This document shows positions 1-5,978 of a stretch of DNA of 5,978 nucleotides, in pieces; position 1 is the first letter of the stretch; the number at the start of each line of letters is the position of its first letter. The stretch comes from Glaciecola sp047637355 (GTDB lineage Bacteria > Pseudomonadota > Gammaproteobacteria > Enterobacterales > Alteromonadaceae), in NCBI GenBank assembly GCA_047637355.1, contig JBLIKA010000152.1, forward strand, positions 1-5,978. Direction: 5' to 3'. The notes under the pieces are model-generated. The model worked only from the letters and a program-made list of their open reading frames with translations, had not been told where the DNA came from and searched no databases. A program made the translations under genes and the position numbers.

Positions 1-2434
1 GTTCCATTTGTTCAACTAAACGAGCCGCTCGGTTATATCCAATTCTAAACTTGCGTTGTACACTTGATACCGAAGCGCGGCGTGTTTGGGTAATGAACGC
101 AACCGCTTCATCATAAAAAGCATCGTTCTCTTGCTCATCGCCATCAACGTTTTCACCTGGTAACAATATCTCCGAGGTCGCTTCCCCATTTAGGATTTCA
201 TCAATGTACTGAGGTGCACCCCTTCGCTTCCAATCTGCAACCACAGCATGAACTTCATGGTCATCAACAAATGCGCCATGAACACGAGTTGTTATACTGG
301 TACCAGGCGGATTATATAGCATATCACCCGCCCCTAACAATGATTCAGCACCACCTTGATCCAGTATAGTTCGTGAGTCAATTTTGCTAGACACTTGGAA
401 TGCAATTCGGGTAGGAATATTGGCTTTGATTAAACCAGTAATAACATCAACCGATGGTCTTTGAGTGGCTAAAATTAAGTGAATACCAGCAGCACGGGCC
501 TTTTGGGCAATCCTTGCTATTAACTCTTCAACCTTTTTGCCAACAATCATCATCATATCAGCAAACTCATCGACTATGACCACAATACTTGGCAGCTTAT
601 TAAGTTCTGGAGCGGTTTCATCCATACTATCTTCCGACTTCCATAGCGGATCGAGTATAGGTTGGCCATCATCTTTAGCATCTTTGATTTTTTTGTTGTA
701 GCCCTTTAGATTCCTAACACCCAATGCCGACATTAAACGGTAACGACGTTCCATTTCACCTACACACCAACGCAGTGCATTGGATGCTTGTTTCATATCA
801 GTCACTACTTCAGTTAGTAAATGCGGAATACCCTCGTAAACCGAAAGTTCGAGCATTTTCGGATCTATCATAATCAATCGAACATCTTCAGGCGTCGATT
901 TATACAGCAAACTTAGTATCATTACGTTTACGCCAACCGACTTACCTGAACCGGTCGTACCAGCAACGAGTAAATGTGGCATTTTACCTAAATCAACTAC
1001 CACTGGTTTTCCTGAAATATCCGCTCCCAACACAATTGTTAGGGGAGATTCGCTAGCTTGAAAGGCTTTCGTTTCGATAACTTCACTTAAGCGAACCATT
1101 TCACGATGCTTATTTGGAAGCTCTAAGCCAATAACAGACTTACCTGGAATAACTTCGACCACGCGAACTGAAATAGCTGACATTGCTCTAGCGAGGTCTT
1201 TCGCTAATGTCGTGATCTTACTCACTTTCACGCCAGGGGCCAAATCCAGCTCAAATCGAGTGATCACAGGGCCTGGTAAAACGTCAACGACATTTGCTAT
1301 AATATTGAAATCTGCCAATTTTGATTCCAGTAATCTGGACACTTGATCTAATTCTTCTTGGGTGATTGGATTTTCATGTTTATCCGCTCTTTCTAATAAA
1401 TCAAATGACGGCATGAGTGCTTTTTGCGATGGTGTTACAGCGGAATCCTGACTTGCTGGCTTTATACTTTGTTCAGCGCGAAGTCCACCCTGCCCCGCAC
1501 TTTTAGACGCTCGAACAACTTTAATTCGTTGTCGTTCAGCGGCAGGTGTCGACTGATGTTCATCATCATCTACTGCGTTATACACATACTTATTCGCAGA
1601 CTCGGTATTTTCGTCCTCTGTCATAAACACAACGTCTGGAATATGAAATTTAGGTTCTGCCTTATTCAATGGGTTTGAATCAGTCTTTGTATCAGAATGA
1701 GTTGTCCGCGCGGTCGTCGCTTTACTTACTTCGGGCTCCGGTTCGGCGCGTAAACTGGTTATATTTAACTCTGAGCTTTCGGTATTTATCGGTTTAGGTA
1801 ATACATTCTCATTTTTATTAGCAAAAGAAGGCAAAGACAGTGCACTTATCTTTTGCGGCAATGAGTATAAATCCCTCGCTCTGCTGATAGTGAAAGAGCC
1901 AATACCATCAATGATACTTAACCAAGAAATACCGGTTGCTAAAGTAAAGCCGGTGCAGAAGAAACAAATGAGGAGTAATACAGTGCCTACAAAACTAAAA
2001 TGGGGAATCAGTGCAGTACTAATAATATCACCCATCGCGCCGCCGGCTGATACGCTATAGAAATCGTCGAAATTGATGCTTGCGATACCCGTAAAACCAA
2101 AGACTACTAGCAAAGCGCCCACCATACGCAAGCTAATAGTGAGATAATCGAGTTTGGACACACTCTTTATATGTAGAAAAATAAACCAACCACAAAACGC
2201 CAGTGCGAAAGGTAAAACGTAAGCTGTTATACCAAACGTAAATAAAAGAATATCAGCAGCCCATGCTCCCATCGAGCCCATCAGGTTTTGAATTTCGTTA
2301 TGTAATCCAGCCTGAGACCAACCAGGGTCACTAGGATGAAATGAAGCCAATGCTATGAGTAAGAAAAATGCAGTCGCACATGACAACATCATGCCTACTT
2401 CCATTAATCGCTGTGTTCCGGATAATCGCGCCAT
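1..2434 (-). CDS. ftsK: DNA translocase FtsK, 3' end cut by window
   Basis: FtsK anchors at the division septum and pumps chromosomal DNA toward the dif site by ATP hydrolysis, activating XerCD and helping the divisome assemble. The frame is open from an ATG at 2434 to the window edge (811 residues visible, no frameshift). Four hydrophobic membrane segments lie at about residues 14-31, 60-87, 97-118 and 147-170. A polar linker spans about 172-340, much shorter than the roughly 600-residue linker of E. coli FtsK. The motor follows, with Walker A GTTGSGKS at 492-499, Walker B IVVIVDEFAD with D622/E623, and ATQRPS at 656-661. The C-terminal winged-helix gamma domain begins near 775 and is cut after VEQME, so probably only a few dozen residues are missing. 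The start gives an N-terminus ending in the family SDPGWSQ region, but its ribosome site (AGGG two bases before ATG) is poor; Met11, Met15 or Met16 are alternatives. It lies downstream of lrp, as in E. coli. Confidence 0.97.
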   Translation of the reverse strand, partial: MARLSGTQRLMEVGMMLSCATAFFLLIALASFHPSDPGWSQAGLHNEIQNLMGSMGAWAADILLFTFGITAYVLPFALAFCGWFIFLHIKSVSKLDYLTISLRMVGALLVVFGFTGIASINFDDFYSVSAGGAMGDIISTALIPHFSFVGTVLLLICFFCTGFTLATGISWLSIIDGIGSFTISRARDLYSLPQKISALSLPSFANKNENVLPKPINTESSELNITSLRAEPEPEVSKATTARTTHSDTKTDSNPLNKAEPKFHIPDVVFMTEDENTESANKYVYNAVDDDEHQSTPAAERQRIKVVRASKSAGQGGLRAEQSIKPASQDSAVTPSQKALMPSFDLLERADKHENPITQEELDQVSRLLESKLADFNIIANVVDVLPGPVITRFELDLAPGVKVSKITTLAKDLARAMSAISVRVVEVIPGKSVIGLELPNKHREMVRLSEVIETKAFQASESPLTIVLGADISGKPVVVDLGKMPHLLVAGTTGSGKSVGVNVMILSLLYKSTPEDVRLIMIDPKMLELSVYEGIPHLLTEVVTDMKQASNALRWCVGEMERRYRLMSALGVRNLKGYNKKIKDAKDDGQPILDPLWKSEDSMDETAPELNKLPSIVVIVDEFADMMMIVGKKVEELIARIAQKARAAGIHLILATQRPSVDVITGLIKANIPTRIAFQVSSKIDSRTILDQGGAESLLGAGDMLYNPPGTSITTRVHGAFVDDHEVHAVVADWKRRGAPQYIDEILNGEATSEILLPGENVDGDEQENDAFYDEAVAFITQTRRASVSSVQRKFRIGYNRAARLVEQME

Positions 2435-2462
2435 ATCCCTACAAATCTTTTCTTTATAATTC

Positions 2463-2491
2463 TTATTAAATTAGAATTAGCGACATATCAA
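2463..2491 (-). promoter_or_regulatory. weak candidate ftsK promoter
   Basis: On the minus strand TTGATA (2486-2491, 5 of 6 to the sigma-70 -35 box) is followed after 17 bases by TAATAA (2463-2468, a poor -10, 3 of 6). A TATAAA at 2453-2458 is a better -10 but has no good -35. The rest of the lrp–ftsK gap (2435-2550) shows no hairpin with a T-run, so readthrough from lrp into ftsK is also possible. This is inference from motif matching only. Confidence 0.25.
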
Positions 2492-2550
2492 CTAATCCCT
2501 GTTGGTTTTACAGAATATCATAATCCAAACAACTGAATACAGACTGATTG

Positions 2551-3036
2551 TTATTTATCGTTAATTTTTATTCTATTAGTATGTTTTACTTCTTCCATTA
2601 CCACATATGTTCGTGATTCTCTTACACCAGGGAGGCGCAATAAAGTATCTCCCAACAGTTTCCGATAACTAGACATGTCAGCGACTCTTGCTTTCAATAG
2701 AAAATCAAAATTTCCTGACACCAAGTGACATTCTTGAATATCGTCCAAATTTTGCACGGCCGCAGAAAAATCTGCAAAGATATCTACCGATGTTTTTGAT
2801 AATGTAATTTCCACAAAAACTAACATTGCGGCACCCAGCATTGCGGGGTTTACGTTTGCAGTATAACCGGTTATATAACCCTGCTGTTCAAGTCTTTTAA
2901 CTCTTTCTAAACAAGGACTAGGACTTAGACCAACGCTTTTAGCTAACACTACATTGGAAATTTTTCCGTCTAGTTGCAGCGCGGTGAGTATTTTTCGGTC
3001 TATTCTATCAATATGTTTGGGCGTCTTAACTAGCAT
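2551..3036 (-). CDS. lrp: leucine-responsive regulatory protein Lrp
   Basis: Lrp is a DNA-binding global regulator of amino-acid metabolism that works as octamers/hexadecamers and responds to leucine and, in some bacteria, alanine. The 161 residues are close to the 164 of E. coli Lrp. An N-terminal winged helix-turn-helix (about 10-65) contains the hallmark GLSPSPCLERVKRLE. The C-terminal RAM/AsnC effector domain (about 70-150) contains IQECHLVSGNFDFLLK and TLLRLPGV. From memory of E. coli Lrp, the positions linked to leucine response (L108, D114, M124, Y147, V148, V149) align to L105, D111, M121, Y144, V145 and V146 here, all unchanged. This favours true Lrp over another AsnC-family paralogue. 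The ATG start has no clear Shine-Dalgarno sequence; only AT-rich leader precedes it. The gene is divergent from ald, upstream of ftsK, and probably autoregulated through the box at 3062-3076. Confidence 0.96.
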   Translation of the reverse strand: MLVKTPKHIDRIDRKILTALQLDGKISNVVLAKSVGLSPSPCLERVKRLEQQGYITGYTANVNPAMLGAAMLVFVEITLSKTSVDIFADFSAAVQNLDDIQECHLVSGNFDFLLKARVADMSSYRKLLGDTLLRLPGVRESRTYVVMEEVKHTNRIKINDK

Positions 3037-3061
3037 TTAATTTCATTAATTATGAATTAGT

Positions 3062-3076
3062 CAGTACATTATACTG
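3062..3076. promoter_or_regulatory. Lrp-binding box between lrp and ald
   Basis: CAGTACATTATACTG matches the published E. coli Lrp consensus YAGHAWATTWTDCTR at 14 of 15 positions; the only mismatch is C at 3067 where W is expected. It is a near-perfect palindrome with CAGTA/TACTG arms. It sits over the candidate lrp -10 element, so binding would be expected to repress lrp, and it lies about 80 bases upstream of ald. The motif match is direct; the regulatory effect is inferred from known Lrp autoregulation. Confidence 0.7.
3068..3073 (-). promoter_or_regulatory. candidate lrp -10 element (TATAAT)
   Basis: The minus strand carries a perfect TATAAT, which would start transcription near 3061 and leave a leader of about 25 bases before the lrp ATG at 3036. 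No good -35 hexamer lies 16-18 bases upstream, so the assignment rests on the -10 and its position. On the plus strand the overlapping TATACT (3070-3075) could act as a -10 for ald, again without a convincing -35. If both are used, the two promoters share one Lrp box. Confidence 0.45.
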
Positions 3077-3120
3077 CATTTGTAAAATCTTCGATATTTA
3101 TATTTATCCGAAATGCAGTA
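3072..3120. repeat. 10-bp perfect inverted repeat in ald/lrp control region
   Basis: TACTGCATTT (3072-3081) and AAATGCAGTA (3111-3120) are exact reverse complements, with centres 39 bases apart. The left arm contains the right half of the Lrp box. The right arm runs into a second small palindrome, TGCAGTAGACTGCA (3114-3127). The AT-rich stretch between the arms could bend easily. The arrangement suits a multimeric regulator gripping two sites, but a role is inferred. Confidence 0.6.
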
Positions 3121-3145
3121 GACTGCACACAATTAATTAACATTT

Positions 3146-3149
3146 AAGG
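3146..3149 (+). promoter_or_regulatory. ald ribosome binding site
   Basis: AAGG lies seven bases before the ATG at 3157, which is good spacing and supports that start. The encoded N-terminus, MIVGVPKEIK, is the usual start of this family. Confidence 0.65.
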
Positions 3150-3156
3150 TCTAAGA

Positions 3157-4287
3157 ATGATTGTTGGTGTACCAAAGGAAATAAAGAATCATGAATATCG
3201 TGTTGGTCTTACTCCAGCCGCCGTTCAGGAATTTGTTAATTGTGGCCATGAAGTACTCGTGCAGACAAATGCCGGTACGTCAATTGGGTTTACTGATGAG
3301 CTTTATACAAATGCAGGCGCATTAATTATTGCGACACCTGAAGAAATATTCGCTAAAGCGGATATGATAGTTAAGGTGAAAGAGCCACAACCAAACGAAT
3401 GTAGAATGCTTCGTGAAGGGCAAACGTTATACACCTACTTGCACCTCGCTCCAGATCCAGTTCAAACACAACTGTTAGTTGAATCAGGTGCAACTTGTAT
3501 TGCTTATGAGACCGTTACAGATAATCGCGGAACACTTCCTCTTTTAGCGCCGATGAGCGAAGTTGCAGGTCGCATGTCAATTCAAGCTGGTGCGCATTAT
3601 CTCGAAAAAGCACATGGCGGAAGCGGCACCCTATTGGGCGGCGTTCCTGGTGTTGCACCAGGGAAAGTCCTCATTATTGGCGGTGGTGTTGTTGGTTTGA
3701 ATGCAGCTAAAATGGCTATGGGTCTTGGTGCTGATGTCACCATCCTTGACCGTTCTTTAAACCGTTTACGAGAGCTAGATGATATTTTTGAAGGTCGCTT
3801 AGCCACTGTATTTTCAACATCTGAAGCAATCGAATATCACTCTTCACGTGCTGATTTAGTTATTGGTGCTGTTTTAGTACCTGGCGCTGCCGCACCCAAG
3901 CTGTTGAATCGTCAACATATTAAAAATATGAAACCAGGTTCGGTAGTGGTCGATGTTGCTATTGATCAAGGCGGTTGTTTTGAAACATCTAAAGCAACAA
4001 CACATCAAGACCCTGTATATATAATTGACGATGTTGTTCATTACTGTGTTGCGAACATGCCTGGTGGCGTCGCTCGCACATCAACAATGGCTCTGAATAA
4101 CGCAACACTGCCATTTGGTTTAGCATTAGCAAACAAGGGCCCTAAGCAAGCAATGCTTGATGACGTGCATTTGTTAAATGGATTGAATGTGCACAAAGGC
4201 ATCGTGACATACAAGGCAGTAGTTGAAGCACTAGGTGACAAATTTGGATTAACATATATGCCCGCTACAGAAGCGTTAAATAGTTAA
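3157..4287 (+). CDS. ald: NAD-dependent alanine dehydrogenase
   Basis: This cytoplasmic enzyme (EC 1.4.1.1) reversibly oxidises L-alanine to pyruvate and ammonia with NAD+, letting the cell use alanine for carbon and nitrogen or make it under ammonia-rich or reducing conditions. The 376 residues are about the usual family length. The family opening GVPKEIKNHEYRVGLTP is present. Substrate/catalytic residues known from bacterial Ald structures fall at the same numbers: R15, K75, H96 and D270. The Rossmann NAD site is IGGGVVG (glycines 175, 177, 180), with acidic D198 ending the second strand, which favours NAD over NADP. The C-terminal MPGGVARTST (301-310) is also typical. Pyridine-nucleotide transhydrogenase subunit PntA shares the fold but is longer and lacks this residue set. 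The gene is monocistronic: divergent from lrp and followed by a terminator. Control by Lrp is likely from the shared upstream region. Confidence 0.97.
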   Translation: MIVGVPKEIKNHEYRVGLTPAAVQEFVNCGHEVLVQTNAGTSIGFTDELYTNAGALIIATPEEIFAKADMIVKVKEPQPNECRMLREGQTLYTYLHLAPDPVQTQLLVESGATCIAYETVTDNRGTLPLLAPMSEVAGRMSIQAGAHYLEKAHGGSGTLLGGVPGVAPGKVLIIGGGVVGLNAAKMAMGLGADVTILDRSLNRLRELDDIFEGRLATVFSTSEAIEYHSSRADLVIGAVLVPGAAAPKLLNRQHIKNMKPGSVVVDVAIDQGGCFETSKATTHQDPVYIIDDVVHYCVANMPGGVARTSTMALNNATLPFGLALANKGPKQAMLDDVHLLNGLNVHKGIVTYKAVVEALGDKFGLTYMPATEALNS

Positions 4288-4306
4288 TCTTCGCTATGAT
4301 AAATGA

Positions 4307-4336
4307 AAAAAGGAGCGTATTTGAGCTCCTTTTTAT
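4307..4336. terminator. rho-independent terminator, probably bidirectional
   Basis: AAAAAGGAGC (4307-4316) pairs perfectly with GCTCCTTTTT (4325-4334) around an eight-base loop. The 3' arm supplies the T-run, 20 bases after the ald stop codon. The A-run on the left gives a T-run on the minus strand too, so the hairpin can also stop transcripts from pyrF, whose stop is about 150 bases away. It sits between two convergent genes, which fits dual use. Confidence 0.85.
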
Positions 4337-4486
4337 ATTTCTACTAGAATGTAAGCTGATTAATCCGGATTTCTAGTGAGCTCAATTACCAATTATGACT
4401 GTTGACCTTTAATAAGAGGCAGAGAAATTCATTTATCGAACCATTGCCGTTAAGCTTATTAAACAAGATACCTTACGCAAACGACA
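4337..4486. other. convergent intergenic gap with no recognised gene
   Basis: These 150 bases lie between the terminator and the pyrF stop. I see no coding potential, tRNA or strong hairpin. A weak inverted pair ACTAGAA/TTCTAGT occurs near 4343-4376. On present evidence this is the 3' untranslated region of the lapB–pyrF transcript. Confidence 0.5.
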
Positions 4487-5206
4487 CTAGTTAACTAAAT
4501 GACAAATTGAAGTGTTGATTTCGTTTAAAGTAATTAGTGGATCAGAAGCTTGGGTAATGGGGCGACCTATTACAAGATAATTAACACCACTCTCAATAGC
4601 ACTAACAGGTGTTGCAACTCTCACTTGGTCACCCGAGCTTGAACCCAGCGGTCTGATACCGGGGGTAACAAGTAAAAAATTATCATTAACTAATTGTCTT
4701 AATTCGATCGCTTCTTGCGCAGAACAGACAACACCATCCAAACCACACTCTTGGGTTAGCAGAGCTAGGCGTTTCACCTGCTCATTAATTTTTCTGCTGC
4801 CTAACACCGAATCTAATTGGCTTTGGTCCATACTAGTTAGCACCGTTACCGCAGTTAACAGAGGTCTATCTTCCCCTGTTTCCTTCAGTGCTTGCATAGC
4901 TGCCTTCATCATTTCAGGACCACCACTAGCGTGTACATTTACCATCCACACACCAAGCGAAGCTGCTGCTTTAATAGCTTTAGCTACCGTATTAGGGATA
5001 TCGTGAAACTTTAAATCCAAGAAAACATCAAAACCCAATGTCACGACACTTCTAACCCAATCAGGTCCAAAATAAGTGAACATTTCTTTACCAATTTTCA
5101 GACGACAAGCGCTTGGATCAAGCTTTGAGATAAACTCATTAGCTACATTTAAATCATCAAAATCAAGTGCGACAATCACTTTAGGATCAGGCGAAGTAGA
5201 AATCAT
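4487..5206 (-). CDS. pyrF: orotidine 5'-phosphate decarboxylase
   Basis: PyrF (EC 4.1.1.23) removes CO2 from OMP to give UMP, the last step of de novo pyrimidine synthesis, in the cytoplasm as a TIM-barrel dimer. The 239 residues compare with 245 in E. coli. The catalytic signature DLKFHDIPNT is intact. The Lys/Asp/Lys/Asp array known in E. coli (K44, D71, K73, D76) aligns at a constant shift of seven to K37, D64, K66 and D69. The phosphate-binding end is present as TPGIRP and VIGRPITQA, with R215 matching E. coli R222. The start at 5206 yields the expected short lead into VIVALDF. A GGAG lying inside the end of lapB, 12 bases before the ATG, is a rather distant ribosome site. Only seven bases separate it from the lapB stop, so the two are probably cotranscribed and perhaps translationally coupled. 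Confidence 0.97.
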   Translation of the reverse strand: MISTSPDPKVIVALDFDDLNVANEFISKLDPSACRLKIGKEMFTYFGPDWVRSVVTLGFDVFLDLKFHDIPNTVAKAIKAAASLGVWMVNVHASGGPEMMKAAMQALKETGEDRPLLTAVTVLTSMDQSQLDSVLGSRKINEQVKRLALLTQECGLDGVVCSAQEAIELRQLVNDNFLLVTPGIRPLGSSSGDQVRVATPVSAIESGVNYLVIGRPITQASDPLITLNEINTSICHLVN

Positions 5207-5213
5207 ATTAATA

Positions 5214-5978
5214 TTATTCTCCGTCTAGGCCTTTAATAGGTTTGACACTAGACCATGTTTTACACGCAGGACAAAGCCAATGCAATTGACGACCAGAAAA
5301 ACCGCAACTATTGCATCTATATTTAGGACGTTGACCTATTTGCTTATCGAGCAGTGACTGTAAGTGACTTAAACTCTCCTGTGCCTTTTTAGCATCACTG
5401 AAGTTGTCTTGATAAAGCTTTAATAAGGTCTTAAATCCGCGCATAGTTGGGTGTTTTTGTAACTGCGCTACAAGGATGTCAATGGCATGTTGATTATCAC
5501 CGTTGCGAGCAATAATATTAACTTTAGCAATATAAGAGGAAGCACATTTTTGCCAATATGGTTCTAAAAGCCGCTCTAGTTGATCCCAGCCGTCTGTTTT
5601 ACTTGCCCACTCTTCTAATAATGGGATGCCCTCACTCAACCAATCCAGATCGCGCTTCGGGATTTCGGATAAATACGAATAAGCTTCTTTATAATTTTCC
5701 GACGCTAGTGCAAGTTTACCTAAGTCTAACCATGCCCTTACTTGGCTACCGTCTATCATAATTGCTTTTTTTAATAGTGAAGTAGCTTCATCTCTCTTAT
5801 TTTCTTCAAGCAACGATTTAGCCTGCTCGCAATAAAAATGTGAGAGTAAAACATATAAATGCTTATCGTTTGGTGTTATCTGAATGCTTGCGCTGGCTAA
5901 ATCTATCGCCTTGTTCCACTCTTTGGTCACTTGATAAATATTAAAAAGCTTTTGCTGTGCTATATCGAAGTGTTGAGT
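5214..5978 (-). CDS. lapB: LPS assembly protein LapB (YciM), 5' end cut by window
   Basis: LapB is an inner-membrane-anchored TPR protein on the cytoplasmic side. It coordinates lipopolysaccharide assembly and promotes FtsH-mediated breakdown of LpxC, the committed enzyme of lipid A synthesis. The frame is open to the window edge (254 residues visible). A GTG at 5930 is an internal valine, not the start, since the homologous sequence continues upstream of it (KLFNIYQVTKEW). E. coli LapB has 389 residues, so roughly 135, including the N-terminal membrane anchor, lie outside. Helical TPR-type repeats fill most of the fragment. The C-terminus carries the diagnostic rubredoxin-like metal site YRCNSCGF...WLCPACKTW, with cysteines at fragment positions 222, 225, 236 and 239, then the conserved KPIKGLDG tail. 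It lies directly upstream of pyrF, as in E. coli, where lapA precedes it. Confidence 0.95.
   Translation of the reverse strand, partial: TQHFDIAQQKLFNIYQVTKEWNKAIDLASASIQITPNDKHLYVLLSHFYCEQAKSLLEENKRDEATSLLKKAIMIDGSQVRAWLDLGKLALASENYKEAYSYLSEIPKRDLDWLSEGIPLLEEWASKTDGWDQLERLLEPYWQKCASSYIAKVNIIARNGDNQHAIDILVAQLQKHPTMRGFKTLLKLYQDNFSDAKKAQESLSHLQSLLDKQIGQRPKYRCNSCGFSGRQLHWLCPACKTWSSVKPIKGLDGE

Noticed and set aside
1424..1678. 84-codon plus-strand reading frame
   Set aside because: It lies wholly antisense to the intact ftsK linker, shows no recognisable domain, and looks like a chance frame.
2499..2513. Possible LexA (SOS) box upstream of ftsK, which is SOS-inducible in E. coli
   Set aside because: The site reads CTGT-N7-ACAG, one base short of the required CTGT-N8-ACAG spacing, so LexA binding is not supported.
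3080..3104. TTGTAA (3080-3085) and TATATT (3099-3104) as an ald promoter
   Set aside because: The spacer is only 13 bases, too short for a sigma-70 promoter.
3597..3806. 69-codon minus-strand reading frame inside ald
   Set aside because: Antisense shadow of the conserved NAD-binding region of ald.
4041..4241. 66-codon minus-strand reading frame inside ald
   Set aside because: Antisense shadow of the conserved C-terminal part of ald, with no family features.
4343..4376. Inverted pair ACTAGAA/TTCTAGT downstream of pyrF as a second terminator
   Set aside because: The stem is only seven base pairs, AT-rich, with a loop of about 20 bases and no T-run.
5558..5761. 67-codon plus-strand reading frame
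   Set aside because: Antisense to the TPR region of lapB; no recognisable domain.
5928..5930. GTG as the start of lapB
   Set aside because: The frame stays open and LapB-like upstream to the window edge, so this is an internal valine and the true start is outside.

Overview
This is a chromosomal, housekeeping-type window from a gammaproteobacterium. The lrp–ftsK order, the E. coli-like Lrp, the LapB rubredoxin tail next to pyrF, and an alanine dehydrogenase divergent from lrp all point to an Alteromonadales-type marine lineage (Shewanella/Colwellia-like). The DNA is fairly AT-rich, especially between genes. The genus cannot be fixed from the sequence alone. No mobile element, tRNA, rRNA or CRISPR array is visible.

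Layout: (1) 1-2434, minus strand: ftsK, the DNA translocase that couples septation to chromosome segregation. It lacks its last few dozen codons because the window ends. (2) 2435-2550: a short AT-rich gap holding a weak candidate ftsK promoter. (3) 2551-3036, minus strand: lrp, a complete leucine-responsive global regulator. (4) 3037-3156: a divergent control region with an excellent match to the Lrp consensus, which overlaps a perfect TATAAT for lrp, plus a perfect 10-bp inverted repeat. (5) 3157-4287, plus strand: ald, a complete NAD-dependent alanine dehydrogenase with all expected catalytic residues. (6) 4288-4486: a convergent gap with a strong hairpin terminator that can serve both directions. 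(7) 4487-5206, minus strand: pyrF, complete orotidine 5'-phosphate decarboxylase. (8) 5214-5978, minus strand: lapB, lacking its N-terminal third because the window ends, directly upstream of and probably cotranscribed with pyrF.

The genes form two conserved blocks meeting tail to tail at the terminator. In the ald/lrp/ftsK block, Lrp very likely controls its own gene and the divergent ald, linking amino-acid status to alanine breakdown or synthesis. The lapB/pyrF block pairs LPS-assembly control with the last step of UMP synthesis, as in E. coli. I found no undescribed system. The best item for a second look is the architecture of the ald/lrp control region.
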